Assembly: GCF_024753255.1 (NCBI RefSeq)
Contig: NZ_JANUHA010000002.1
Span: 124,001 to 188,000, forward strand
Reading direction: 5' to 3'
Source: Massilia agri
GTDB taxonomy: Bacteria; Pseudomonadota; Gammaproteobacteria; Burkholderiales; Burkholderiaceae_D
Length of the DNA stretch: 64,000 bases
In this document: positions 9,207 through 17,931 of the stretch, piece after piece
Layout: each line of letters begins with the position of its first letter
Numbering within the stretch: position 1 is the stretch's first letter
Notes under the pieces: model-generated
What the model was told of the DNA's origin: nothing
The model's database searches: none
Seen by the model: only the letters and a program-made list of their open reading frames with translations
Program-made: the position numbers and the translations under genes

Positions 9207-11141
9207 TCAGCCGGCCAGCGCCAGGCCACCGGCCACGTGCCAGCACTGGGCATGGCCGAGGCGGCGCAGGGTGCGCGCGGCGCGCGCGCTGCGGTTGCCG
9301 CTGCGGCAGACGAACACCAGGGGACGCGGCTGGTCGAGCCACTGTGCGGCCCGGCCGGCCAGCTCCGACAGCGGCACGTGCAGCGCCGCGCGCCCGTGCA
9401 GGCGGGCGGCGCCGGCGGTGTGCTCAGGCAGCTCGCGTACGTCGACCAGCAGGGCGTCGGGGTGCGATTCCAGGTAGGCGGCGGCGGAGACGGCATCCAG
9501 GTCGATGCCCTCGTCCGGCAGTGGGTCGATGCCCGGCCGCGACACCGCCGGTTCACCGATGCGGTGGCAGCACAGGGCGCTGCCGGCCACGCCGTCAAGG
9601 TTTGATGCGCCGAACACGAAGCGCACGTCCGCCAGGGCCAGGACGCCGTCTCGGGCGCGGCCGAACAAGAAGGCGTCGCCGCGCTGCACCAGGAGGTCCT
9701 GGCCGAGGGCGATGCCCGCGCCCTCGCCCGGCCAGCCGGGTGTGACGTTCATCAGTTCCCCCAGCGCGTCGGCGCCGCCGGCGCCATGGCTGGTGTCGAA
9801 GCAGGCGAGCAGGCGACAACAGCAGGCGCGCAGGCCGGCCGCGATGCGCGGCGCCAGCGCCGCCGGCGGATCGATCGCGATGCATGCGCTGCCCGCTTCG
9901 TCGAACAGCAGCCAGCCGCTGGCCCCGAAGGATTCGAGCTGCTGCAGCATGGCGGCGGGACGCGCCTCGAGCAAGGCGTGGCCGCAGCGCAGGATGCGCT
10001 CGCAGGCGGCTTCGATGAAGGCCTCGTCCGCGAGGGGACCGAAGGACAGGCGCACCGCGGAAGCGCTGCAGGCCGCCGGCACGCCCATCGCATCCAGCAC
10101 ATAGCTGGGCGCGGCCTTGGAAGCCGAACAGGCCGATCCGGCGCTGACACGCACACCGGCGGCGTCGAACACGTCGAGCAGTTCCTTGCTGCTCACGCCC
10201 GGCACCGAGAAGTTCAGGGTGGTCGGCAGCGTCTGCGCCAGCGGCGCGTTGAAGACCAGGCCAGGGAAGGCGTTGAGCAGGGCGGCGGCCAGGCGCTCGC
10301 GCATGGCCAGCAGCTGGCCATGGGTGCGGAAGGTGCCGCCCGCCTCCAGCGCCGCCAGGACGGCGCCCAGGGCCGCGATGCCGCTCATGTTCTCGGTGCC
10401 GGAACGCTGTCCGGCTTCCTGCCCGCCGCCGCACATCAGGGGCGTGTAGGGCGCGCCTTCGCGTACGTAAAGCAGGCCGATGCCCTTGGGCGCGTACAGC
10501 TTGTGGCCCGAGAAGGGGGCGTAGTCGATGCGGCTGCGATCGAGCTGCAGGGGCAGCTTGCCCAGCGTCTGCACGCAATCGACCATCCACAGGGCCGGGC
10601 TGGCGCTTTCCTTCAGGACGGCGGCGATGCCGTCCAGGTCGGACACCACGCCGGTCTCGTTGTTGGCGGCCATGGTGCACACAAAAGCGGCACGGGGCGC
10701 CAGTTCGCGCAGCACGTCGAGACGGTGCCGTCCGTCGGCGCCGACCGGCAGCGCGCGCAGCTCCAGGTTCAGGCCCAGCAGGCGGTTCCAGTGCGCCAGG
10801 CTTTCCGGCACCGCCTTGTGTTCGGTGGCGCCGTACAGCAGCAGGTCGCCGCAGACCTCGCCGTGCAGGCGGCGCTCGCGCACCGCGCACAGGGCCGACA
10901 GCACGGCGGTCTGGATGCCCTCGGTCGCCCCGCTCGTGAACATCACCCGCCCCGTCGCCGCGCCCAGTACCCTGCGCGCCAGTGCGCGGGTGCCGTCCAG
11001 CAGCGCCTTGGCGCGCAGGCCGGCGGCGTGGCTGCTGCTCGGGTTTCCGAAGCAGGTGTGCATGGCCGTGGTGGCGGCCTCGATGGCGGCCGGCAGGACC
11101 GGGGAAGTGGCGTTGGCGTCGAGGTACAGTTCGCTGTTCAT
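9207..11141 (-). CDS. NifS/IscS-like cysteine desulfurase fused to a C-terminal rhodanese domain
   Basis: A 644-residue protein. Residues 1-390 are a class V PLP aminotransferase of the cysteine desulfurase type: LDANATSP at the N-terminus, GATE and ATEHKA motifs, NNETG, a PLP lysine at K214 in SGHK, RSGTENM, and the persulfide cysteine C338 in GSACSAS. Residues about 400-530 form a linker domain I do not recognise. Residues about 545-644 are a rhodanese domain with active-site loop CRSGNRS (C612). The fusion could pass sulfur from C338 to C612 within one chain, which is inference from the family chemistry. The gene is divergent from an Lrp/AsnC regulator 149 bp away, a layout often seen for cysteine-responsive sulfur genes. 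There are no iscU or other Fe-S genes nearby, so a role in sulfur relay or cysteine catabolism is as likely as Fe-S assembly. Confidence 0.85.
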   Translation of the reverse strand: MNSELYLDANATSPVLPAAIEAATTAMHTCFGNPSSSHAAGLRAKALLDGTRALARRVLGAATGRVMFTSGATEGIQTAVLSALCAVRERRLHGEVCGDLLLYGATEHKAVPESLAHWNRLLGLNLELRALPVGADGRHRLDVLRELAPRAAFVCTMAANNETGVVSDLDGIAAVLKESASPALWMVDCVQTLGKLPLQLDRSRIDYAPFSGHKLYAPKGIGLLYVREGAPYTPLMCGGGQEAGQRSGTENMSGIAALGAVLAALEAGGTFRTHGQLLAMRERLAAALLNAFPGLVFNAPLAQTLPTTLNFSVPGVSSKELLDVFDAAGVRVSAGSACSASKAAPSYVLDAMGVPAACSASAVRLSFGPLADEAFIEAACERILRCGHALLEARPAAMLQQLESFGASGWLLFDEAGSACIAIDPPAALAPRIAAGLRACCCRLLACFDTSHGAGGADALGELMNVTPGWPGEGAGIALGQDLLVQRGDAFLFGRARDGVLALADVRFVFGASNLDGVAGSALCCHRIGEPAVSRPGIDPLPDEGIDLDAVSAAAYLESHPDALLVDVRELPEHTAGAARLHGRAALHVPLSELAGRAAQWLDQPRPLVFVCRSGNRSARAARTLRRLGHAQCWHVAGGLALAG

Positions 11142-11258
11142 AAACCAATTACAAAAAAGTAAATATTTGCTGCGGAGCGTGTTATTTTTAAGTAATATGT
11201 TACGGAGTCGTGCCGGTAAAGATATCCCAATTTTTCGCCTTTATGGCACATAATTGGC

Positions 11259-11277
11259 ATATGTGTTCTCCACATAT
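11259..11277. promoter_or_regulatory. Palindrome in the desulfurase/Lrp divergent region, candidate Lrp operator
   Basis: ATATGTG, TTCTC, CACATAT: a perfect 7-5-7 inverted repeat, AT-rich as Lrp-family sites usually are, ending 13 bp before the Lrp start codon. Its position suggests autorepression of the regulator and control of the divergent desulfurase gene. Binding is inferred only. Confidence 0.4.
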
Positions 11278-11290
11278 CGATATATGGAAA

Positions 11291-11776
11291 ATGAACTCTC
11301 TCGACAAGTTTGATTGCGCTATTCTTGCTGCGTTGCAGGCGGATGCCACCCTCTCGATTTCCGGCCTCAGCGAAAAGGTCGGACTGTCCAGTACGCCCTG
11401 CTGGAAACGCGTCAAACGGCTCGAGGAAGAGGGCTATATCGAAAGCCGGGTCAGCATCGTCAACCGCGAGAAAGTCGGCCTGCCCGTCACCGTGTTCGTG
11501 AGCGTGCGCACCAGCGAACACGACGAGAAGTGGCTGGCCCGCTTCGCTTCGGCGGTGGTGGCGCTGCCCGAGGTGCTGGAATTCCACCGCATGAGCGGCG
11601 ACGTCGACTACCTGCTCAAGGTCGTCACCACCGACATCGCCGGCTACGACCGCTTCTACAAGAAGCTGATCAAGGCGGCGCGCCTGACCGGCGTGTCCTC
11701 GGCCTTCTCCATGGAACAGATCAAGTGCACCACGGCGCTGCCGCTGGAGCTGATCTCGCACGGGCTACCGGCCTAG
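11291..11776 (+). CDS. Lrp/AsnC family transcriptional regulator
   Basis: A 161-residue protein from the ATG at 11291 (MNSLDKFDCAIL). I chose this over an upstream in-frame start because all recognisable homology begins there and it follows a short GGA ribosome site. The N-terminal winged helix (LSISGLSEKVGLSSTPCWKRVKRLEEEGYI, broken here into helix-turn-helix and wing) is typical, as is a C-terminal RAM ligand domain with VLEFHRMSGDVDYLLKV. It is divergent from the desulfurase-rhodanese gene, so it is probably a local regulator responding to cysteine or a related amino acid. The binding protein gene downstream on the same strand may also be a target. Confidence 0.9.
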   Translation: MNSLDKFDCAILAALQADATLSISGLSEKVGLSSTPCWKRVKRLEEEGYIESRVSIVNREKVGLPVTVFVSVRTSEHDEKWLARFASAVVALPEVLEFHRMSGDVDYLLKVVTTDIAGYDRFYKKLIKAARLTGVSSAFSMEQIKCTTALPLELISHGLPA

Positions 11777-11781
11777 ATTCT

Positions 11782-11804
11782 GCCGGGCGCGCGCTTCGCC
11801 CGGC
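11782..11804 (+). terminator. GC-rich hairpin after the Lrp gene, weak terminator candidate
   Basis: GCCGGGCG pairs perfectly with CGCCCGGC across a 7-base loop, 5 bp after the Lrp stop codon. There is no T-run behind it, so it may only pause or protect the transcript end. Confidence 0.3.
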
Positions 11805-11856
11805 CATCGATGTATGCGATGATGGCGTCCGTTAGAACACAACGGAGACCAAGGGA

Positions 11857-12984
11857 ATGCCATCCAAACTGTCGCTGGCGCTCATCACTGCGCTGCTTGC
11901 CACCGCCACTTCCGCCAACGCCGCCGAACAGGTCGTGAAAATCGGCGTGAGCGGCCCGCTTTCGGGCTCGAATGCCTTCGCCGGCAAGGACAACGAGAAC
12001 GGGGTGCGCCTCGCCATCGAGGAACTCAACGCACAGAAGCTGCAGGTGGGCGGCAACACGATCCGCTTCGAGCTGCAGTCCGAGGACGACGGCGGCGACC
12101 CGAAACAGGGCGTGACCGTGGCGCAGAAGTTCGCCGACGCCAAGGTGAAGTACGTGCTCGGCCCCTACAACTCGGGCGTGGCGATTCCCGCCTCGCGCGT
12201 CTACAACGACAACGGCATCCTGATGTCGACCGTCGGCACCAATCCGAAGATCACCGCAGCCGGCTATCCAACCGTGTTCCGCATCGTCGCCAGCGACACC
12301 CAGGTGGGTGGATCGGTGGCTGCCTACGCGGCCAAGGAACTGAAGGTGAAGAACGTCGGCGTGATCGACGACCGCACCGCCTTCGGCCAGGGCATCGCCA
12401 TGGAATTCAAGCGCCAGGCGCAGGCGAACGGCATGAAGGTCGCCGGCCACGAGTACACCACCGACAAGGCCACCGACTTCGCCGCCATCCTCACCGCGCT
12501 GAAGGCCAGGCGCGTGGACGCGGTCTTCTTCGGCGGCTATGCCCCGCAGGCGGCCCCGATGGCGCGCCAGATGAAGGCGCTCGGCCTGAACGTGCCGCTG
12601 CTGGGGGGCGACACCCTGTGCAGCCCCGAGATGGCCAAGCTCGGCGGCCCGGCGGTCGGCGAGAACGTGCGCTGCGCCCAGGCCGGCGCCATCGTCGCCA
12701 AGCAGCCGGGCGGCCCGGCCTTCATCAACGGCTACAAGGCCCGCTTCAAGCGCGATCCCGACGTCTACGCGCCCTCCTTCTACGACCAGACCAAGTTCAT
12801 CGCCCAGGCCATGAAGAGCGCGAACTCGGTCGACCCGGCCAAGGTCGGCGCGGCCATGCACACGATCAGCTACCAGGGCGTGGTCGGCACCTATGGCTAC
12901 GACCCGAAGGGCAACCTGAAGAAGACCACGGTGACTGTCTATACCTTCAGGAACGGCGCCTTGACGCCGCTGGCAAGCTACTAA
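11857..12984 (+). CDS. Branched-chain amino acid ABC transporter substrate-binding protein (LivK-like)
   Basis: A 375-residue periplasmic protein. A signal peptide (residues 1-22, ends SANAAE) is followed by the Leu/Ile/Val-binding family start (VVKIGVSGPLSGSNAFAGKD), the EDDGGDPKQGVTVAQKF segment and the NSGVAIPASRVYNDN ligand-loop region. The type 1 periplasmic fold is clear. No permease (livHM) or ATPase (livGF) genes lie beside it, so it either serves a transporter encoded elsewhere or acts as a sensor. The next gene, a DUF885 hydrolase, starts 12 bp after the stop, which indicates an operon. The ligand cannot be read from the sequence. Confidence 0.9.
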   Translation: MPSKLSLALITALLATATSANAAEQVVKIGVSGPLSGSNAFAGKDNENGVRLAIEELNAQKLQVGGNTIRFELQSEDDGGDPKQGVTVAQKFADAKVKYVLGPYNSGVAIPASRVYNDNGILMSTVGTNPKITAAGYPTVFRIVASDTQVGGSVAAYAAKELKVKNVGVIDDRTAFGQGIAMEFKRQAQANGMKVAGHEYTTDKATDFAAILTALKARRVDAVFFGGYAPQAAPMARQMKALGLNVPLLGGDTLCSPEMAKLGGPAVGENVRCAQAGAIVAKQPGGPAFINGYKARFKRDPDVYAPSFYDQTKFIAQAMKSANSVDPAKVGAAMHTISYQGVVGTYGYDPKGNLKKTTVTVYTFRNGALTPLASY

Positions 12985-12996
12985 GGATTCGCAACG

Positions 12997-14808
12997 ATGA
13001 AAACCCGATTGTCCCTGCTTACGCTGGCCGCTGCAGCGCTGCTGGCCTGCGCGCCGGCGGGCGCGGCGCAGCAGGCCGCCCCTGCCGTCAAGCCTGCACC
13101 CGCCGCGGCGACACCTGAATCGCGCCAGATCAACGCCCTGGCCGACGAGTACTACGAATCGCTCGCGCGCTTCGAGCCCGTCTGGGCCACCGAGAACGGC
13201 GACAGCCGCTTCAACGACCAGCTCGGCCTGTCGATCTCGCCCAAGGTGCGCCAGCAGCAGTTCGCACGCTACCGCAGCTACCTCAAGCGCCTGTCGAGCA
13301 TTCCGCGCGACAAGCTGGGCCAGCGCGACCAGACCAGCTACGACATCCTCAAGTTCGAGCTCGACACGGCGCTGCGCCTGGCCGCCTTCCCCGAGCACCT
13401 GATCCCGATCGACCAGATGGTCAGCATGCCGGTGATCCTGGCGAACTACGCGAGCGGCCAGGGCGCCCAGCCCTTGAGCACGCCGCGCGAATACCGCGCC
13501 TACCTGAACCGCCTGGCGCAGCTGGTGACGCACATCGACCAGTCCATCGTCAACATGCGCGAAGGGATCAAGCGCGGCGTCGTGCAGCCGCGCGAGCCCA
13601 TGCAGTCCGCCCTGCCCCAGTTCAGGCAGCTGGTCGCCGCCAAGGCCGAGGACAGCATCTTCTACACGCCGATCACCAATCTGCCGGCCAGCTTCACGGC
13701 GGCCGAGAAGCGCAGCCTGACGACGGCCTACCGCAAGACCATCGCCAACAAACTGAATCCGGCCTTGCGGCGCCTGTCGACCTTCCTCGAGAAGGACTAC
13801 CTGCCCAAGACCCGCACCAGCGCCGGCTGGAACGCGCTGCCGAACGGCGCGGCCTGGTACGCGGCCCGGGTGGCGGGGATGACCACGACGAACCTCACGC
13901 CGGAGCAGATCCACGAGATCGGCGTCAAGGAAGTCGCGCGCATCCAGGGCGAGTACGGCGTCGTCGGACCGAAGATGGGCTATACCGGCCCGGCCGCCGG
14001 CCTGCCGCGCTGGGTATCGGAACAGCCGAAGTACAAGCCTTTCACCTCGGACCAGCAGGTGATCGACGTCTACCGCGAGCTCGACGCCAAGGTGCGCACC
14101 AAGCTGCCGGCGCTGTTCACCCTGATGCCGAAGTCGCCGCTCGACCTGCGCCTGGAACCGGAGCTGTCGCGCGCCACCGCCTCCGACCACTACACACCTC
14201 CGGCCGTGGACGGTTCGCGTCCGGGCGTGTTCTGGTCGGTGGTGAACGATCCGAAGCAGTACGGCAGCACCGGCATGGTGACCCTCTACCTGCACGAAGG
14301 CCAGCCGGGCCACCACTTCCACATCGCGCTGGTGCAGGAACTGGGCCTGCCGAACTTCCGCAAGTTCGGCGGCAACAATGCCTTCACCGAGGGCTGGGCG
14401 CTGTATGCGGAGACCTTGGGCAAGGAGATGGGCCTGTTCGAGAAGCCGGAAGATTATTTCGGCCACCTGAACGACGAGATGCTGCGCGCCGCCCGCCTGG
14501 TGGTCGATACCGGCCTGCACGCGAAGGGCTGGAGCCGCGCGAAAGCGATCCAGTATTTCCAGGATACGCTGGGTTATTCCGAGCCTGAGGCCCGCGCGCA
14601 GATCGAGCGCTATATGGTGTGGCCGGGCCAGGCGCTGGGCTACAAGATCGGTTCGCTGAAGATCATGGAGCTGCGCAAGCGCGCGGAAAGCGCGCTGGGC
14701 GAGAAATTCAGCCTGCCGAAGTTCCACGAGATCGTGCTGGGTGAAGGCACCTTGCCGCTGGCGGTGCTGGAGGCCAAGGTGGATCGCTGGATCGCCGCGA
14801 GCAGGTAA
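12997..14808 (+). CDS. DUF885 family exported hydrolase (putative metallopeptidase)
   Basis: A 603-residue protein with an N-terminal signal peptide (MKTRLSLLTLAAAALLACAPAGAA, cut into hydrophobic core and AGA cleavage site) and an alanine/proline-rich linker to about residue 40. The rest matches the DUF885 architecture: DEYYE/LARFEPVWATENGD near the start, then HEGQPGHHF at H433, then FTEGWALYAE about 25 residues later. The last two look like a zinc site, HExxxxH plus a downstream Glu, in an M32-like alpha-helical scaffold. It is co-oriented and 12 bp behind the LivK-like gene, so it may release peptides or amino acids that the binding protein captures (inference). A strong terminator follows. 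Confidence 0.85.
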   Translation: MKTRLSLLTLAAAALLACAPAGAAQQAAPAVKPAPAAATPESRQINALADEYYESLARFEPVWATENGDSRFNDQLGLSISPKVRQQQFARYRSYLKRLSSIPRDKLGQRDQTSYDILKFELDTALRLAAFPEHLIPIDQMVSMPVILANYASGQGAQPLSTPREYRAYLNRLAQLVTHIDQSIVNMREGIKRGVVQPREPMQSALPQFRQLVAAKAEDSIFYTPITNLPASFTAAEKRSLTTAYRKTIANKLNPALRRLSTFLEKDYLPKTRTSAGWNALPNGAAWYAARVAGMTTTNLTPEQIHEIGVKEVARIQGEYGVVGPKMGYTGPAAGLPRWVSEQPKYKPFTSDQQVIDVYRELDAKVRTKLPALFTLMPKSPLDLRLEPELSRATASDHYTPPAVDGSRPGVFWSVVNDPKQYGSTGMVTLYLHEGQPGHHFHIALVQELGLPNFRKFGGNNAFTEGWALYAETLGKEMGLFEKPEDYFGHLNDEMLRAARLVVDTGLHAKGWSRAKAIQYFQDTLGYSEPEARAQIERYMVWPGQALGYKIGSLKIMELRKRAESALGEKFSLPKFHEIVLGEGTLPLAVLEAKVDRWIAASR

Positions 14809-14830
14809 TCTCGGCGCCAGATGCAAGGAA

Positions 14831-14853
14831 CCGGGGCATGCCCCGGTTTTTTT
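14831..14853 (+). terminator. Rho-independent terminator of the LivK-DUF885 operon
   Basis: The perfect hairpin CCGGGGCATGCCCCGG is followed by seven T residues, starting 22 bp after the DUF885 stop codon. Confidence 0.9.
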
Positions 14854-14946
14854 ACGCCTGCCGTAAATGCCACGCAAGCGGCGTGAAATCAAACCCCCTC
14901 CTTTGCAGGACCTCAGCTGAAGGAAATCCGCGCCGTTAACCCACGT

Positions 14947-16401
14947 ATGAGCACCATATCGTCCCTCTCCCAGCTGCAGGCGGCCGCGCCCTATCCGGCC
15001 CCGTCCAGCCGTTCCGGCAGTGCCGTACAGGCTGCCGCCGCAGCGCCATCGGCCGTCGTCAAACTGAGCAAGGAAGGCCTCGCGGCAGCCGAGGAAGCGG
15101 CACAGAAACCCGTCACGACGGCCATGCGCTACAAGGACCTGGGTGCGGAACTGCTTGCGGCCTTCAGGAGCGGTCCTATCAAACCGGTAGCGGATGCGGC
15201 GATGCCGGAAGATGTCGACAACCGCTTCGCGCTCAGCGTCACGACGGCGAGCGGCGGGAAGGTCGACCTCGTGCTGGCCAATCTTGGTGACGAGATGTTC
15301 ATGCGCGTGGATGCGGACGCGGACCTCGGCGAGGACGAGCGCGAAGCCCTGGCCGGCCTGGCGAAAGGCTTCCAGGCAGCGATCGACGGCATGGCGATCG
15401 ACCCGCCCAGGATACGGCTCGGCGAACTCGCGCGCCTGCATCCCCTGCTCGAGTCGATCAAGCTGCGCGCCGAGGTGACGCTGCCGGGCGAGCCGGCCGA
15501 GCGGCAGTCGCTGGACCTGCACATCGATGCGGACCGGCGCTCGCTCGCCATCGACGGACCGCGCGGCGCAATCTCCCTCGCCATCGACACCGGCAAACTG
15601 GAACTGCTGGGCACGAAGCAGCAGCAGGCGCGGGCCATCGACACCTACCTGAAGGGCTTCGACCACGCCGTTCGCCGCGGGCATGGGAACACGGAACTGG
15701 CCACGATGTTCAAGGACGCGTTCAGCGACTTGAGCCGCACGTCAAACCGCGATGCGATCGAGACCGGCATGCCGGCAGGCGAACGCAAGCCCCTGTCGAA
15801 AGTGGACCGCGCCGTGTTGACCGGCCTGGCGGACTTCGAGGCTTCGGTCACCGGGACGCCACGCCAGGACAACCCGGCACGGCGCGAGGAAGTCACGGGT
15901 TTCCATTACGCGCTGTCGCAGGCCACGCGGACGGAAGAGAAGGATGCGCGGCGTTCCCTGTCGCAGGTGCAGAATTCGCAGCTGAAGGCGCAGTTCCACG
16001 AGGCGCTGAACAAGGGCGACCTCCCGGCTTTCGACTTCCGTTCCGAAACGCAGAACTACCGCTACCACGAGATCAACGACAGCGCGAGCAGTACGGTGTC
16101 CCTCGACTACAAGGATGGCCGCCTGACGGGAGCGCGCATGGAGCAGACGCTCAGCGAATCCGAGCGTGTGCGCAAATATGTGCTGGGCCGCCTGATGTCG
16201 GACGAGACGATACCGGGCCAGTATGTGCTGGTGCGCAACCTGATGGACGCGCTGGCGCCCTATCAGCCCGGACAAACAGGAAAGCTCGAAACGGACGACA
16301 GCAGGGAGAAGCGCTACCAGGGCACGCTCGATGCGCTGAACGAAGAGCTGGTCCTGCTGGGCACCCGGCTGGAGCTTGCCGACCGCGATGCGCGACTGTA
16401 G
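14947..16401 (+). CDS. Conserved-looking hypothetical protein, 484 residues
   Basis: Not recognised. The first 45 residues are Ala/Ser/Pro-rich and disordered-looking (ISSLSQLQAAAPYPAPSSRS), with no signal peptide or membrane segment. Then comes VVKLSKEGLAAAEEA, a phrase seen in cytoplasmic or secreted structural proteins with modular N-termini. The body is mixed alpha/beta and highly charged, with a beta-rich part around residues 95-215 and a helical C-terminal third. Codon usage and GC match the neighbours, so this is a real native gene rather than a chance frame. It has its own space after the preceding terminator, and its stop codon directly abuts the stop of the convergent alpha/beta hydrolase gene. 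Confidence 0.7.
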   Translation: MSTISSLSQLQAAAPYPAPSSRSGSAVQAAAAAPSAVVKLSKEGLAAAEEAAQKPVTTAMRYKDLGAELLAAFRSGPIKPVADAAMPEDVDNRFALSVTTASGGKVDLVLANLGDEMFMRVDADADLGEDEREALAGLAKGFQAAIDGMAIDPPRIRLGELARLHPLLESIKLRAEVTLPGEPAERQSLDLHIDADRRSLAIDGPRGAISLAIDTGKLELLGTKQQQARAIDTYLKGFDHAVRRGHGNTELATMFKDAFSDLSRTSNRDAIETGMPAGERKPLSKVDRAVLTGLADFEASVTGTPRQDNPARREEVTGFHYALSQATRTEEKDARRSLSQVQNSQLKAQFHEALNKGDLPAFDFRSETQNYRYHEINDSASSTVSLDYKDGRLTGARMEQTLSESERVRKYVLGRLMSDETIPGQYVLVRNLMDALAPYQPGQTGKLETDDSREKRYQGTLDALNEELVLLGTRLELADRDARL

Positions 16402-17247
16402 TCAGGCGGACGAGCGCAGGATCGCTGCAAGCCATTCCAGCGCATCCGGTGCGGCACCCAGGACCGAGATGTGACCATCCTCCGGCCCCCGCCACAGCTG
16501 CGCGGTCGGACAATGCCGGGCCAGCCATTCGCCATGCCCGAGCGGCGCAATGCGATCCTGCCCGCCGTGCAGGAGAAGCACTGGCGCAGCGATCCGCGCG
16601 AGGTCGACACCCCAGGGCGTGACATAAGCGATGTCATCGTCGACGAGGCCCGCCGGCCCGCTCGAGACGGCCGGGCCGACCACCTTGTCGAACCAGGACC
16701 ACGGCCCGGACAAGGCCATCCAGTCGGCGTCCGTGAACAGCGTGGCATCGAATTCCGGGGCCGATTCCTCGTACGCCATCTTGGCCTCGCGTCCCGCCAG
16801 CGCCGCACGCAGATTGGCCTCGCCTTCCGCATGCATTCCCGCGAACCAGTCGAGTTCATCGGCTCCATAGGGCGCGAGGCCGGCGACACTGATGGCCGCA
16901 AGCACGCGGTCCGGCATGGCGGCAGCGCAAGCCAGCGCATGCGAGCCGCCGCCTGAATGCCCCATGACCGAAAAGCGCGCGATGCCCAGCAAATCGGCGA
17001 TTGCAGCGACGTCCCGGGCGCTCGAGGCCAGGTCGCGCCCCGAGTGCTTGCTGGAACCGCCATAGCCGGGGCGGTCATAGCCGATCCAGCGCAGTCCCAG
17101 GCGCTCGGCATCGGCAAACAGCGGTTCGGGCGGCAGGCCGATGTTCGGCGTGCCATGCAGCCAGAACACCGGCTTGCCGTCCGGCGGTCCTTGGTCATGG
17201 AAGTGAAGCGTCCGTCCATCGTCGCGGCGCAGGATCCCGTCCCTCAT
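16402..17247 (-). CDS. Alpha/beta hydrolase
   Basis: A 281-residue cytoplasmic protein with the alpha/beta hydrolase fold: HGTPN oxyanion segment, GYDRPGYGGS strand-helix, nucleophile elbow GHSGGGS near residue 97, LLLHGGQD carrying the probable acid, and a late DGHIS with the catalytic His. GGAG precedes the ATG by a normal distance. It lies 10 bp behind a small SnoaL-like gene on the same strand, which suggests co-transcription. The substrate is unknown: esterase, epoxide hydrolase and peptidase members share these motifs. Confidence 0.88.
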   Translation of the reverse strand: MRDGILRRDDGRTLHFHDQGPPDGKPVFWLHGTPNIGLPPEPLFADAERLGLRWIGYDRPGYGGSSKHSGRDLASSARDVAAIADLLGIARFSVMGHSGGGSHALACAAAMPDRVLAAISVAGLAPYGADELDWFAGMHAEGEANLRAALAGREAKMAYEESAPEFDATLFTDADWMALSGPWSWFDKVVGPAVSSGPAGLVDDDIAYVTPWGVDLARIAAPVLLLHGGQDRIAPLGHGEWLARHCPTAQLWRGPEDGHISVLGAAPDALEWLAAILRSSA

Positions 17248-17257
17248 CGACGTCTCC

Positions 17258-17668
17258 TCAAGCGCCCGTCGGCCTGGAGATATGCTGATGGGTCACCAGC
17301 CATTCGCCCGAGCGCTTCTGCAGGCAGAAGGTGGCCCTGACGAGGTCTGCGAAGGTCCTGCCGTCCTGCAGGGTGCCGCCGCATTTGATCAAGCCGCTCG
17401 CGAAAGCGACATCGCTTCCCGCCACCACATCCAGCCCGGTGAATTCGAAGGTGTCTTCTCCTTGCGTCTGCGGCTGCCAGCCGCTCCAGCTGGCGCGATA
17501 GGCGTCGGCTCCCTGGTAGAGCAAGGGTGGAAGGACATCGTAGATCAGCACATCGGGATCGTGCCCTTGCAGGATGGCGTCGCGTGCGCCGCTGCGGGTT
17601 GCGGTGGCCCAGTCCAGCAGGAGCTGGCGTACGCTTTCGGTGTCGGCAATATTCCGTTCCTGTTCCAT
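17258..17668 (-). CDS. SnoaL-like / NTF2-fold protein
   Basis: A 136-residue protein from the ATG at 17668 (MEQERNIADTESVRQLLLDW), chosen because AAGGAACG sits just upstream and the family fold starts here. The longer open frame upstream lacks similarity. The pattern (helical N-terminus, DVLIYDVLPP, YRASW, long curved sheet, WLVTHQHIS end) fits the NTF2/SnoaL cone fold, as in the calcium/calmodulin-kinase association-type small proteins. These often bind or isomerise small molecules or act as stress proteins. It is the first gene of a two-gene unit with the alpha/beta hydrolase. Confidence 0.8.
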   Translation of the reverse strand: MEQERNIADTESVRQLLLDWATATRSGARDAILQGHDPDVLIYDVLPPLLYQGADAYRASWSGWQPQTQGEDTFEFTGLDVVAGSDVAFASGLIKCGGTLQDGRTFADLVRATFCLQKRSGEWLVTHQHISRPTGA

Positions 17669-17880
17669 CGTCGTTCCTTTCGGTTTGTCGGTGTGCCCAA
17701 CAACGACGTTTGGGGAAACTGGGATTCGACAGCGGCGGGAAAAAAATGCGTCACCGGCAGACCCACTGCCTGGCTTCGCCGCCGGCGCCGCCGCGGGAAG
17801 CGCACTTGTGATGTCGAGAAATCTTACATGCCCTGGGGACACTATTTAGCTTGTCCAATAAAATCAAAGGCTTAGCGTGC

Positions 17881-17896
17881 TGGCACGTTATTTGCA
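17881..17896 (+). promoter_or_regulatory. Sigma-54 (RpoN) promoter of the PEP-CTERM gene
   Basis: CTGGCACG, four bases, then TTGCA matches the -24/-12 consensus at every conserved base, with GG and GC separated by exactly 10 bp. It lies 36 bp upstream of the ATG, which leaves room for a short leader and the AAGGAG ribosome site at 17920-17925. PEP-CTERM systems commonly carry the sigma-54 activator pair PrsK/PrsR, so the promoter fits the gene (established association). The activator gene is not in this window. Confidence 0.85.
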
Positions 17897-17931
17897 TTAC
17901 ATTGCGGAAATATTAGTTTAAGGAGTGCAAT

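Noticed and set aside
11244..11259. A sigma-54-like TGGCAC-N4-TTGGCA upstream of the Lrp gene
   Set aside because: The GG-to-GC spacing is right, but the -12 box reads TGGC instead of TTGC, and Lrp regulators normally use sigma-70 promoters.
11773..15684. A 1303-codon minus-strand frame across the LivK and DUF885 genes
   Set aside because: It covers two clear plus-strand genes, a terminator and part of a third gene in antisense, with no family similarity.
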